64,000 bases of DNA, taken from NCBI RefSeq assembly GCF_000758945.1, contig NZ_JRND01000024.1:5604-69603 (forward strand). The letters run 5' to 3'. The DNA comes from Lancefieldella parvula_C. GTDB taxonomy: Bacteria > Actinomycetota > Coriobacteriia > Coriobacteriales > Atopobiaceae. Below, one piece after another: positions 34,607-42,758 of this stretch (its first letter is position 1; every line of letters starts with the position of its first letter). The notes beneath the pieces were generated by a model. It was given only the letters and a program-made list of their open reading frames with translations, was not told where the DNA came from and searched no databases. A program made the position numbers and the translations under genes.

Positions 34607-35608
34607 ATGGCTACAAAAGTTGCTGTCATTATGGGTGGAGCCTCATTTGAGAGGAACTTCTCGCTCAAAAGTGGAGCTCTTGTCTCTGAGGCTTTAGAGA
34701 AGCACGGGTATGAGGTATTACCACTTGATGCTGATGCGCACCTGGTAGACACCCTCCGTGCCGAGAAGCCTGATGTTGCGTTTGTGTGCCTTCACGGTGC
34801 AGGCGGAGAAGATGGTGCAGTACCTGCGCTTTTAGAGTTCCTCAAGATTCCGTATGTGGGCTCAAGGCCTGCATCTTGTAGGGCAGCCTGGAACAAAGCT
34901 GACATGCCATTTATTGTGCGTCAGGCCTGGTCAAAGGAGGAGTCCGAGGTCATCTGGCCTCCTCAGATTGTACTAACTGCCAGCGCTTTTAAAGATCTTG
35001 GAGCCGCAGCCGCTCTTGATCTGGTTCCCGAGCGCCTTGGCGGTGGCGTTGGCTTCCCTCTTGCGGTCAAGCCTGTTCACGGCGGCTCTGCTATGGGCCT
35101 TTCTAAGGTTGATAGCGCTGACCAGCTAGGACCAGCACTTCTCGGCGCACTTGGTTTTGACGATTCCGTCATTATCCAGCAGTGGGTTGATGGTGTTGAA
35201 GTAAGCGTTACTGTGCTCTCTGATGCAGACGGCGAGAAAACCCTGCCACCGGTAGAGATTTCAGTGGTCAAGGGTATTTATGACACGGATGCTCGCCTTG
35301 ATCCAGAGCGTATTCAGCATTTCTGTCCAGTTCGTCCTGAGTCTTTGGCAGCACTTGGCGCAGATCCAGCCGCTGCTCGTGAGGCTCTTGAGCGCGCAGC
35401 TCTTGAGGTGTACACCGCTTATGGCTGCAGAGATCTTGCTCGTATTGATTTTATTTGGGATGGACATCACGTTATGGTCATGGGTCTGAAGACATTCCCA
35501 GGACTCACTGAGACCTCCCTTGTTCCAATGGCTATTGAGGCTGCAGGATACGCTGTTGAAGACGTTCTTGCGCAACTTGTTGAGGGTGCGCTTAAGCGCG
35601 GTAACTAG
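34607..35608 (+). CDS. D-Ala-D-Ala ligase-like ATP-grasp protein with altered metal site
   Basis: 333 residues. The fold and many Ddl motifs are present: VIMGGASFERNFSLKSG, CLHGAGGEDG, LEFLKIPYVGS, KPVHGGSAMG and ARIDFIWDG (first Mg ligand Asp). The strict ExN-x-xPGxT motif, however, reads MGLKTFPGLTETS: the Mg-binding Glu is Gly and the Asn is Lys. Canonical Ddl joins two D-alanines for peptidoglycan. Either this is a ligase with another metal arrangement or substrate, or a non-catalytic paralogue. ATG 34607 has AAGGGAG eight bases upstream. It sits between an aminotransferase and a ROK kinase, eight bases from the latter. Confidence 0.75.
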   Translation: MATKVAVIMGGASFERNFSLKSGALVSEALEKHGYEVLPLDADAHLVDTLRAEKPDVAFVCLHGAGGEDGAVPALLEFLKIPYVGSRPASCRAAWNKADMPFIVRQAWSKEESEVIWPPQIVLTASAFKDLGAAAALDLVPERLGGGVGFPLAVKPVHGGSAMGLSKVDSADQLGPALLGALGFDDSVIIQQWVDGVEVSVTVLSDADGEKTLPPVEISVVKGIYDTDARLDPERIQHFCPVRPESLAALGADPAAAREALERAALEVYTAYGCRDLARIDFIWDGHHVMVMGLKTFPGLTETSLVPMAIEAAGYAVEDVLAQLVEGALKRGN

Positions 35609-35616
35609 GGGGTTTT

Positions 35617-36585
35617 ATGGAATACGTATTGGGCATTGATGTTGGTGGCACCACCATCAAGCTGGGACTCTTCTCTGCAGAGGGAGAGCTACTTTCTGAG
35701 CAGAAGGTCAAGACGCCCGCACTTGATAACCAGGATGGTTATCAGACGGTAACCGATGCTATTAAGCTGATTGTTCATGGCCAAAAAGCAAGCCGTAACG
35801 ATGTTATTGCGTGTGGTTTGGATATTCCAGGTCCTGTTGCAGATGACGGAACCGTTGGTCTTCTCGCCAATGTAGATATTGATCCTGAAGGATTGGTGCA
35901 GGCAATCAATATGTGCCTGCCAAACGCAACTATCGCGTTTGTCAACGATGCTAACGCCGCTGCTCTGGGCGAAGCGTGGGCTGGCGTTGCCGTGGGCGTG
36001 CCGTCGTTTGTGCTGATTGCGCTGGGTACCGGCGTTGGTGCAGGTGTTGTTGTAGACGGCAAGCTTGCTGCGGGTGCTTTTGGCGCGGGCGGTGAGATTG
36101 GTCACATCATTGTTGAGCCAGAAGAGACGTTGACCTGCGGTTGTGGTCGCCACGGTTGCCTGGAGCAGTATGCTTCTGCTAAGGGTGTTGTCCGCTTGTA
36201 CCTGGAGGAATGCGTTTCTCGAGGTGTTGTTCCTGTGACTATTGAGCACGAGACTGATACGGTGTCCGTGTTTAGGGCTCATGCTCAAGGCGATGAGTGC
36301 GCAACCCTTGCTATCCATAAGATGTGCCACTACCTGGGTCTTGCTATGGCGCAGGTTTCGTGCGTAGTTGATCCTGCCATGTTCTTGATTGGAGGCGGTG
36401 TTGCGGGTTCGTTTGCAACGTTTGCTACCGAGCTTCGCGAGTGTTTTGAGCAGTACGCTCTACCGGTAAGCAAGGGCGCTCGTATTGAGGCTGCGAGCTT
36501 GGGCAATCAGGCTGCAATGTATGGTTGCGCATACGAGGCGCTGCGCCTGAGGCAAGAGCGTTTTGGCCAGGAGAGCGCTGAGTAG
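35617..36585 (+). CDS. glcK: ROK-family glucokinase
   Basis: 322 residues. ROK motifs: DVGGTTIKLGLF (phosphate 1), FVNDANAAALGE, LGTGVGAGVVVDG, and the zinc site GEIGHIIV plus CGCGRHGCLEQYAS. It phosphorylates glucose (or another hexose) with ATP in the cytosol; in bacteria with PTS this serves internal glucose. A GGGGG stretch precedes the ATG. Third gene of an aminotransferase / Ddl-like / kinase operon that ends at the terminator at 36748. Confidence 0.9.
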   Translation: MEYVLGIDVGGTTIKLGLFSAEGELLSEQKVKTPALDNQDGYQTVTDAIKLIVHGQKASRNDVIACGLDIPGPVADDGTVGLLANVDIDPEGLVQAINMCLPNATIAFVNDANAAALGEAWAGVAVGVPSFVLIALGTGVGAGVVVDGKLAAGAFGAGGEIGHIIVEPEETLTCGCGRHGCLEQYASAKGVVRLYLEECVSRGVVPVTIEHETDTVSVFRAHAQGDECATLAIHKMCHYLGLAMAQVSCVVDPAMFLIGGGVAGSFATFATELRECFEQYALPVSKGARIEAASLGNQAAMYGCAYEALRLRQERFGQESAE

Positions 36586-36747
36586 AAGCAAGTTTTTGGC
36601 GCATGATCTTCTCGTCTGGAAAAGGGTACGTACGTGAGGGCTCTTGGCGAGAAAAACATCAAAGTTTTTGTCATAAACGCTGTACTAAATGAAAGTACGT
36701 TCAATAACATAATTTTCTGATTACAATTTATGTAAAAACGTAGTTGT

Positions 36748-36784
36748 CAAAGCTGCTCAGTGCTAACATTGAGCAGCTTTTTTG
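36748..36784 (+). terminator. Intrinsic terminator before fruA
   Basis: AAGCTGCTCA / TGAGCAGCTT stem, 10-base loop and seven T residues. Confidence 0.88.
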
Positions 36785-36830
36785 GTTGTGTTTGGAATAG
36801 TTCCGAGCACTAGGATGAAAGGGGAGTGCT

Positions 36831-38336
36831 GTGGCTGACGAGTCAAAGTATGACATCGTTGCTGCTACTGGTTGCCCAACCGGTATTGCGCACACCTTTA
36901 TGGCTAAGGAGGCCCTTGAGAAGGCCGCCGCAGCTAAAGGTCTTACCATTAAGGTTGAGACGCACGGCCAGGTCGGTGTAGAGAACGAGCTCACCGCAGC
37001 TGAAATCAAGAACGCCAAGGCAGTAGTTGTTGCTGCCGATAAGGACGTTCAGGCTGAGCGTTTTGCCGGAAAACCAATGGTAAATGTTGGTGTTACTGCA
37101 GCTATTAAGGATGCAGAGGGTCTTATCGACCGCGCTCTTGTTGCTCAGCCTGAGGGCGAGCTTGCAGAGGCAGACGACGCTCCAGTCTCAAGCACTATTG
37201 AGAAGGAGTCTGTAGGCCACATCATCTACAAGCACCTCATGAACGGCGTTAGCCACATGCTGGTCTTTGTTGTTGCTGGTGGTGTTCTGACGGCTGTTTC
37301 ATTCCTCTGGGGTATTACTTCCTTCAGCTCCACTGCACCTGACTACAACAGCTTTGCTGCCATGCTCAAGATCATCGGCGGCATTGCAATGGGCCTTATG
37401 GTTCCAGTGCTTTCTGCTTACATTGCAGAGTCTATCGGCAAGCGTCCTGCTCTGGTTCCTGGTTTTGTTGCAGGTATGATTGCTATCCAGGGTCTTCCAA
37501 TCAACCCTAACACTGGCATGATTGATGCTGGTGGCGCTGGTGTTGGTTTTGGCTTCCTGGGCGGCATCGTCGGCGGTTTCCTTGCTGGTTATGTCATCGT
37601 TGGTCTTGAGAAGCTCCTTGCTGGCCTTCCAAAGAACCTTGATGGCCTGAAGGCAATCTTCCTGTATCCTCTGCTTTCCACCACCATTGTTGGCCTGGTT
37701 ATGCTCGGCATCTCTGGTCCAATGGCAGCAATCAACACCGGCATGATGAACTTCCTGCGCGGCCTTTCTGCTTCTGGTCCAATTGTCCTTGGTCTTGCAA
37801 TTGGTTGCATGTGCGCATTTGACATGGGCGGCCCAGTCAACAAGGCAGCTTACGTCACCGGTACTGCTCTTCTGACCGAGGCTCTTGCTGCTGGTGTTGG
37901 TACCCCAACTTATGAGTTTGGCACCAACTTTATGGCTGCAGTTTCTGCTGCTTGTATTGTTCCTCCACTGATTACCACCTTTGCTGTTGTCGTTGGTAAG
38001 AAGTACTTCACCAAGTCCGACTTCAACGCTGGTCTGGTCAACTTCATTCTTGGCTGCACCCACATTACCGAGGGCGCTATTCCATTCATGACCAAGAACA
38101 TTTGGCCTGTCATGCCTATCATGATGATCGGTTCTTCCATCGGCTCCATCCTGACGCTGCTCTTTGGTGTCCACGACCCAGCACCTCACGGTGGTTTCCT
38201 GGTTCTTCCCGTTGTCGATGGCGGCCTCAAGTGGGTTCTCGCCATTCTCATCGGCGCTGTTGTTGGCGGTATTCTCTTTGTTGCTTTCAAGGCATACGAG
38301 TACCGCAAGAACGGCAACCAGATTGTCGAGGGCTAA
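36831..38336 (+). CDS. fruA: PTS fructose transporter, IIBC subunits
   Basis: 501 residues. The EIIB domain (1-105) has the phospho-cysteine site VAATGCPTGIAHTFMA; a linker ~115-135 leads to the EIIC domain with about nine membrane segments (GGVLTAVSFLWGI, DMGGPVNKAAY, HITEGAIPF). It imports fructose as fructose-1-phosphate, taking phosphate from HPr through an EIIA not encoded next to it. Start GTG with AAAGGGGAG eight bases before. fruK follows after a terminator-like hairpin. Confidence 0.94.
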   Translation: MADESKYDIVAATGCPTGIAHTFMAKEALEKAAAAKGLTIKVETHGQVGVENELTAAEIKNAKAVVVAADKDVQAERFAGKPMVNVGVTAAIKDAEGLIDRALVAQPEGELAEADDAPVSSTIEKESVGHIIYKHLMNGVSHMLVFVVAGGVLTAVSFLWGITSFSSTAPDYNSFAAMLKIIGGIAMGLMVPVLSAYIAESIGKRPALVPGFVAGMIAIQGLPINPNTGMIDAGGAGVGFGFLGGIVGGFLAGYVIVGLEKLLAGLPKNLDGLKAIFLYPLLSTTIVGLVMLGISGPMAAINTGMMNFLRGLSASGPIVLGLAIGCMCAFDMGGPVNKAAYVTGTALLTEALAAGVGTPTYEFGTNFMAAVSAACIVPPLITTFAVVVGKKYFTKSDFNAGLVNFILGCTHITEGAIPFMTKNIWPVMPIMMIGSSIGSILTLLFGVHDPAPHGGFLVLPVVDGGLKWVLAILIGAVVGGILFVAFKAYEYRKNGNQIVEG

Positions 38337-38421
38337 GCGTTACGCTTAGCACACTCGGCGGCGTTTGAGTTTTGCCCAGAATTTACGTACAGTTTGGGTG
38401 CAGACTCAGATAATCGAAGTA

Positions 38422-38457
38422 AAATATGGACTCGGCGATTTCGTCGAGTCCATATTT
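38422..38457 (+). terminator. Terminator-like hairpin between fruA and fruK
   Basis: Perfect 13-bp stem AAATATGGACTCG / CGAGTCCATATTT with T-rich loop and tail, ending 18 bases before the fruK start. It should reduce fruK relative to fruA or be a processing and stability element. Confidence 0.8.
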
Positions 38458-38475
38458 GTTTCAGAGGGAGCTTTG

Positions 38476-39393
38476 ATGATTTACACACTTACCACTAATC
38501 CTGCAATCGACATGAACGTCAATTCGGGAGTTCCTTCTTATACACACGTCAACCGCACAACTGATGCCGTATATACACCAAACGGCAAGGGTCTGAACGT
38601 TTCATTTACGCTTGCTCACTACGGCGTTGAGTCCACTATCCTGGGATTTTTTGGCGGCTTCTCGGGCAACTATATTGTTGAAGAGGCATCTAAGATTTGC
38701 TCGGTCAAGCCTGTGTGGATTGACGGCATCACCCGCGTAAATATTTTTGTGACCACGCCAGAAGGCGAGCTTAAGTTCCCTAACGCAGGCGCTCCCGTTA
38801 TTCGCTCCAAGCAAGACGAGATGCTTGAGCTGCTGCGCACTGCGCCCGACCTGGACGTGCTGGTGGTCTCTGGCTCGCTTTCCCCTGAGATGGATCCAAC
38901 CTTCTACGACGAGCTCTTTGATCTGTGTCATGAGTGCGGCGCTGAGCTGGTCCTGGACATCTCTCATAAACACCTCGCAGAACTTGTCGAGAAAAAACCG
39001 CTGCTCATCAAGCCAAACGACGAAGAAGTGGCAGAGATCTTTGGTGTCGACGTTCATAACGAGGCCGACGTTCTTCTCGCCCTCCACAAGATTCATGAGC
39101 GCGGCGCAAAGAACATCCTGCTTACGCTGGGCGGCGAGGGTGCGTACTTCTTCAACGGTGAACATGTCTGGCACGCAAATGCTGCGCAGGTAGAGGTGCT
39201 TTCGACGGCATGCGCGGGCGATTCGACACTGGCAAGCTTCATGTCGGTTTGGCTTGAGGATCCGTCGGCTGTCGAGAAGGCTTTGACGCGCGCGATGGCT
39301 ACCGGCGGAAACGTTGCGATGAGCGCTGGCTTGGGCGACTTTGCGCTGGTCGAGAAGATCGCGGAGTCCATTCACGTTGAGTTGGTGGAGTAG
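38476..39393 (+). CDS. fruK: 1-phosphofructokinase
   Basis: 305 residues. A PfkB-family sugar kinase: TLTTNPAIDMNV at the start, the GKGLNVSFTLAHYG substrate segment, VSGSLSPEMDP and LLTLGGEGAYFF, and the catalytic Asp in TACAGDSTLASFM. It converts fructose-1-phosphate to fructose-1,6-bisphosphate, completing fructose uptake by FruA. GAGGGAG lies six bases before ATG 38476; the frame is open upstream to 38365, but that part overlaps the hairpin. No fru regulator adjoins. Confidence 0.93.
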   Translation: MIYTLTTNPAIDMNVNSGVPSYTHVNRTTDAVYTPNGKGLNVSFTLAHYGVESTILGFFGGFSGNYIVEEASKICSVKPVWIDGITRVNIFVTTPEGELKFPNAGAPVIRSKQDEMLELLRTAPDLDVLVVSGSLSPEMDPTFYDELFDLCHECGAELVLDISHKHLAELVEKKPLLIKPNDEEVAEIFGVDVHNEADVLLALHKIHERGAKNILLTLGGEGAYFFNGEHVWHANAAQVEVLSTACAGDSTLASFMSVWLEDPSAVEKALTRAMATGGNVAMSAGLGDFALVEKIAESIHVELVE

Positions 39394-39601
39394 GAGCGGA
39401 CGTGTTGCGCGTGGAGGTGTGCGATGGTGCGCGGACTTGCGTGGAGGTGCGCAGGCTTACGAGCTCACGGGTTTCTCGGCGTATGGCGTGCGTAAGTCTC
39501 CATATCTGCAAAATAAGTCTTTTCTCGCTTCTTGATTTCGTGTAACGTATAAGGGCTAATGTGATAATTAGGTTTTCAAACCTCTAAAGAAGGAGAGTGC
39601 A

Positions 39602-40399
39602 ATGTCCGGACACTCTAAGTGGGCCACAACCAAGCACAAGAAAGCAGCTATCGACGCTAAGCGTTCCTCGCTGTTCTCTAAGCTTTCCCGCAACATTACT
39701 GTTGCTGCAAAGATGGGTGGCGACCCAAATCCGGACAACAACGCTAGCTTGTCTGCCGCTGTTGCCCGTGCTCGCATGGTCTCCATGCCTAACGCAAAGA
39801 TTCAGGCCGCTATCGATAAGGCATTTGGCGCTGGTGCTGATGCTGCCATTTACGAGGAGATCGTTTACGAGGGATACGGTCCTGCAGGCGTCGCAGTTTA
39901 CGTTGACTGCCTGACTGACAACAAGAACCGCACCGCAGCAGACGTTCGTTCCGCATTTACCCACTCCGGCGGCAATCTTGGTACCGCTGGTTCCGTTGCG
40001 TTCCAGTTTGAGCGCAAGGGCTCCATCGCAGTTGACAAGGTTATTGTCTCCGAGGAGAAGAAGGTTGCTGACCGCGAGAACGCTGTCGACGAGGACGAGT
40101 TCATGATGGCAGTTGCCGAGGCTGGCGGAAACGATTACGAGGACGCTGGCGATCAGTGGATTGTTTGGACTGCATACGACAAGATGCAGGATGTCCAGAA
40201 GGGCCTCGAGGCTCAGGGCATTGAGGTCAAGGGTTCCGAGCTTACTATGGTTCCAACCACCCCAACTGACGTCTCTGTTTCTGATGCAAAGAAGGTTCAG
40301 CGTCTTATCGATAAGCTCGACGAGCTCGACGACGTTCAGAACGTCTACAGCACCATGAACATCACCGACGAGATTGCTGCTGCTCTCGAGGAGGAGTAA
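39602..40399 (+). CDS. yebC: YebC/PmpR-family protein
   Basis: 265 residues. It begins SGHSKWATTKHKKAAID, the family hallmark, and continues AKMGGDPNPDNNASLSAAVARARMVSMP and YEGYGPAGVAVYVDCLTDN. YebC proteins were classed as transcription regulators; more recent work shows that they help ribosomes through proline stretches. Cytosolic. AAGGAGAG lies three to five bases before the ATG. Monocistronic; terminator at 40508. Confidence 0.96.
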   Translation: MSGHSKWATTKHKKAAIDAKRSSLFSKLSRNITVAAKMGGDPNPDNNASLSAAVARARMVSMPNAKIQAAIDKAFGAGADAAIYEEIVYEGYGPAGVAVYVDCLTDNKNRTAADVRSAFTHSGGNLGTAGSVAFQFERKGSIAVDKVIVSEEKKVADRENAVDEDEFMMAVAEAGGNDYEDAGDQWIVWTAYDKMQDVQKGLEAQGIEVKGSELTMVPTTPTDVSVSDAKKVQRLIDKLDELDDVQNVYSTMNITDEIAAALEEE

Positions 40400-40410
40400 G
40401 CTCTCTGGTC

Positions 40411-40497
40411 CGCGCCACGCGACGAGCGTGATGCACGCGACGATGCGCGACGAGCGCGACGATGCGCGACGAGTGCGAAATCGCGACCGGCGACAAA
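40411..40497. repeat. GC-rich short tandem repeats downstream of yebC
   Basis: Repeats of CGCGACGAGCG / GCGACGATGCG of about 20 bp combined, similar in tone to the array at 15938-16082. Probably non-coding. Confidence 0.65.
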
Positions 40498-40507
40498 ACT
40501 GCACTTC

Positions 40508-40540
40508 AAAGCCCTGCCAGTTGGTGGGGCTTTTTGTTTT
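40508..40540 (+). terminator. Intrinsic terminator after yebC
   Basis: AAAGCCC / GGGCTTT stem with a 12-base loop and T run. Confidence 0.75.
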
Positions 40541-40561
40541 GGGTAGCGTTGATGCTGTCAG

Positions 40562-40628
40562 AACACACCTATGTCGGATAATCTACACGTTTTTAGAAGC
40601 CCGAACACACCTAAGTCGGATAATCTGT
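40562..40628. repeat. Two ACACACCTA-type intergenic repeats
   Basis: AACACACCTATGTCGGATAA (from 40562) and AACACACCTAAGTCGGATAA (from 40604) are direct repeats, 42 bases apart, of the same family as at 15806-15934. Confidence 0.8.
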
Positions 40629-40663
40629 ATATACAGAGCCAAAAACATAACTTACAGCCCTAA

Positions 40664-40824
40664 AAAACACAGCAAATGACGATATTCTGAGAAAAATAGG
40701 ACTTTTGAGGGTCAATTTTGCAGAATAAGTGACTTTGCTGTGTTTTCAAAACGTCAAAAATAGGCCTCTAAAAAATTTATGCATACAAATGAATTCACCC
40801 TCATGAATATTCATGAAGGTGAAT
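40664..40824. repeat. Two long palindromes in the yebC-deoR intergenic region
   Basis: First, AAAACACAGCAAA (40664) pairs with TTTGCTGTGTTTT (40734-40746), and inside it ATTCTG pairs with CAGAAT. Second, a 32-bp palindrome at 40793-40824 (centre CATGAATATTCATG, outer ATTCACC/GGTGAAT, one mismatch). No gene is supported in 40400-40951; the long plus-strand frame running into deoR is antisense to it. Confidence 0.75.
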
Positions 40825-40951
40825 ATTTTCGTATCATGGTAGTTAAAATTTTGATGTCTTCTTTGCTGGGCGAGAGAACCGATGGACTACAGCAGCGAAA
40901 ACTTGCGATTAAAGCCGAATCTCATCGTCCGACGCATGTGGACATGCAGCT

Positions 40952-41716
40952 CTACAGGCTAACGCGGACAACCTTACGAACGCCGGCAGCTTCGAGGGCT
41001 GCTACCTGCGAAATCGATGCGGATTCGTCCGTCATAAGTACGTCGATATCAGCAGGTGATCCATATTGGAAGCTGGAGTTGACACCCAGCTTGCTTGCAT
41101 CGGCCAAGACAATGTGCTGCTCAGAGTGCTTAAGCATCAGCGAGTTCACGCGCATCTCGTTTGAAACCAGCGTGGTAAGGCCGCGCTCAGCTGAAATTCC
41201 CGAGCATCCCAAGATGCATTTCGCGGCACGAATCTGGTTGATTGAAGCAAGTGCAAAATCGCCGGTTAGTGACTTCTTAGCTGGTCGAACTTCTCCGCCC
41301 GTGACTAAAACGGTCATCGATGGGGGATAGTCGGCGGCCAGAACGCTACCATTATTGGTAACAACCGTGATGTTCTTGGCGGTGATAAATTCCAGGACTT
41401 TTATAGCGGTTGAGCTGGTGTTAATGAAGACCGTGTCACCGTCTTTAATCAGCTTGGCGGCGGCCTGGGCAAGCTTGAACTTTGCGGTTACCTGGTTAGA
41501 ACTGAGTCCTGTCGAGAGCGGGTCAAGCAGCGTGGCCATGCCATAGCTTCGGGAAATGAGGCCTTGAGCTTCGAGTTCGTCAAGATCGCGGCGGATGGTA
41601 AGCGAAGAAACTTCAAATCTATCGGCAAGATCGCTAACGGAAACCTGGCGATATTGTTCAAGAAGGCTCATGATTGAGCTTCTGCGTGATGCTACAAATG
41701 AACGACTTGTGGCCAT
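40952..41716 (-). CDS. DeoR-family regulator, probable ula regulator
   Basis: 254 residues. DeoR HTH at 8-60 (ASRRSSIMSLLEQYRQVSVSDLADRFEVSSLTIRRDLDELE) and a sugar-phosphate-sensing DeoRC domain (DGDTVFINTSSTA, VVTNN, CILGCSGISAERGLT, DASKLG). DeoR proteins repress sugar operons and release on a phosphosugar. It is divergent from the ascorbate operon and is separated from it by ~490 bases with repeated TGAACGTT words, so control of that operon is likely. ATG 41716 has GGGGGA four bases upstream; an ATG seven codons earlier overlaps this site. Confidence 0.9.
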   Translation of the reverse strand: MATSRSFVASRRSSIMSLLEQYRQVSVSDLADRFEVSSLTIRRDLDELEAQGLISRSYGMATLLDPLSTGLSSNQVTAKFKLAQAAAKLIKDGDTVFINTSSTAIKVLEFITAKNITVVTNNGSVLAADYPPSMTVLVTGGEVRPAKKSLTGDFALASINQIRAAKCILGCSGISAERGLTTLVSNEMRVNSLMLKHSEQHIVLADASKLGVNSSFQYGSPADIDVLMTDESASISQVAALEAAGVRKVVRVSL

Positions 41717-41813
41717 AAATCCCCCAATAGAGCTCAACTGCTGATAAACCTGTAGAATTACATTTAACTAATTCAGTTCTGTGAAAAACAACGTACAAAT
41801 TGATAACACCTTT

Positions 41814-42104
41814 TGAACGGTTGTCGAACAATTGTGTAGACGCTTTTCTGTAGAACTGAGTGTATCTTACCTTATTCAATGAACGTTTTGAATACTTAAA
41901 CGGATATTATTTAGCGGTCAACGGTTTTTATGACGTAAATCTCTAAAGTGAGCATGGATAAGTATTGCTTAACTCTCAACTTTAGCTATACTAACATTAT
42001 CGATTCGATTGATAAAACGTTCTAAACGTTCAACAAATAGGGAAATTTGTTATACGACAAGTCAAATGTCATATAAGTTATTTATCTAATTGTTGAAGCG
42101 TTCA
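41814..42104. promoter_or_regulatory. Operator region with repeated TGAACGTT words
   Basis: Between the divergent regulator and ulaC there is no gene, but related words recur: TGAACGGTTG (41814), ATGAACGTTTTGAA (41880), AAACGTTCTAAACGTTCAAC (42016) and TTGAAGCGTTCAG (42093). These look like half-sites for the DeoR protein. A TATAGT box at 42154-42159 may be the ulaC -10 element. Confidence 0.6.
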
Positions 42105-42209
42105 GAAGATTCAAGTTTTTGTCGTTAAGCGATGTGTTCTTGTGTGCTCTTGCTATAGTCCAACACAAGGAAAAGATTCACAGTAGTCTACTGGAGAGGA
42201 GTGAATCGC

Positions 42210-42668
42210 ATGCTACTTCGCGATATCTACGAGCAGAATCACTATGCTTTCGTGAAGACTCCCATGACTTGGGAAGAGTCTATTAGAGAGTGCTGCAAAC
42301 CACTGGAGGCTGACGGAACAGTCAATCCAGAGTATGCAGACGATATTATCGAGTGCGTAAACAAGTTTGGTCCTTACATTGTTATCGTTCCAAACGTTGC
42401 AATGCCACACTCAACTGCTCGCATTGGCTCTAATGGAAAGACTGCTATTGGCTTTATGCACTCTGATGTTCCTGTCAATTTTGAGGATGGCGACGATGAG
42501 AAGCAGGTTAAGACTTTCTTCACTCTGAGCGCAACCGATCAGGAAGCACACCTTAAGAATATGCAGATGCTCGTTCAGGTTCTTATGAACGAGGAGGTTC
42601 TAGAGCGTCTTAAGAACATTCAGTCTCCTGAGGAGCTTTTGGAGATTGACAAGCTTATCTCCGAGTAA
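42210..42668 (+). CDS. ulaC: PTS ascorbate-type IIA subunit
   Basis: 152 residues. An EIIA domain of the mannitol/ascorbate class: the phospho-His lies in VPNVAMPHSTAR (about residue 67). It passes phosphate from HPr to UlaB for L-ascorbate uptake. GAGAGGAG lies nine to ten bases before ATG 42210, while GTG 42201 touches it. First gene of the operon through tkt. Confidence 0.93.
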   Translation: MLLRDIYEQNHYAFVKTPMTWEESIRECCKPLEADGTVNPEYADDIIECVNKFGPYIVIVPNVAMPHSTARIGSNGKTAIGFMHSDVPVNFEDGDDEKQVKTFFTLSATDQEAHLKNMQMLVQVLMNEEVLERLKNIQSPEELLEIDKLISE

Positions 42669-42758
42669 ACACGCCCGTTTGGGCACGTAATTGAGGATTT
42701 CCTTTTGTAGTGTGGGCTGCAGAAGGTACGTATGTAGGACCCTTTGAAAGGGGTATCA

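Noticed and set aside
40779..41330. 183-codon plus-strand frame
   Set aside because: Runs from the palindromic intergene into the antisense strand of the DeoR gene.
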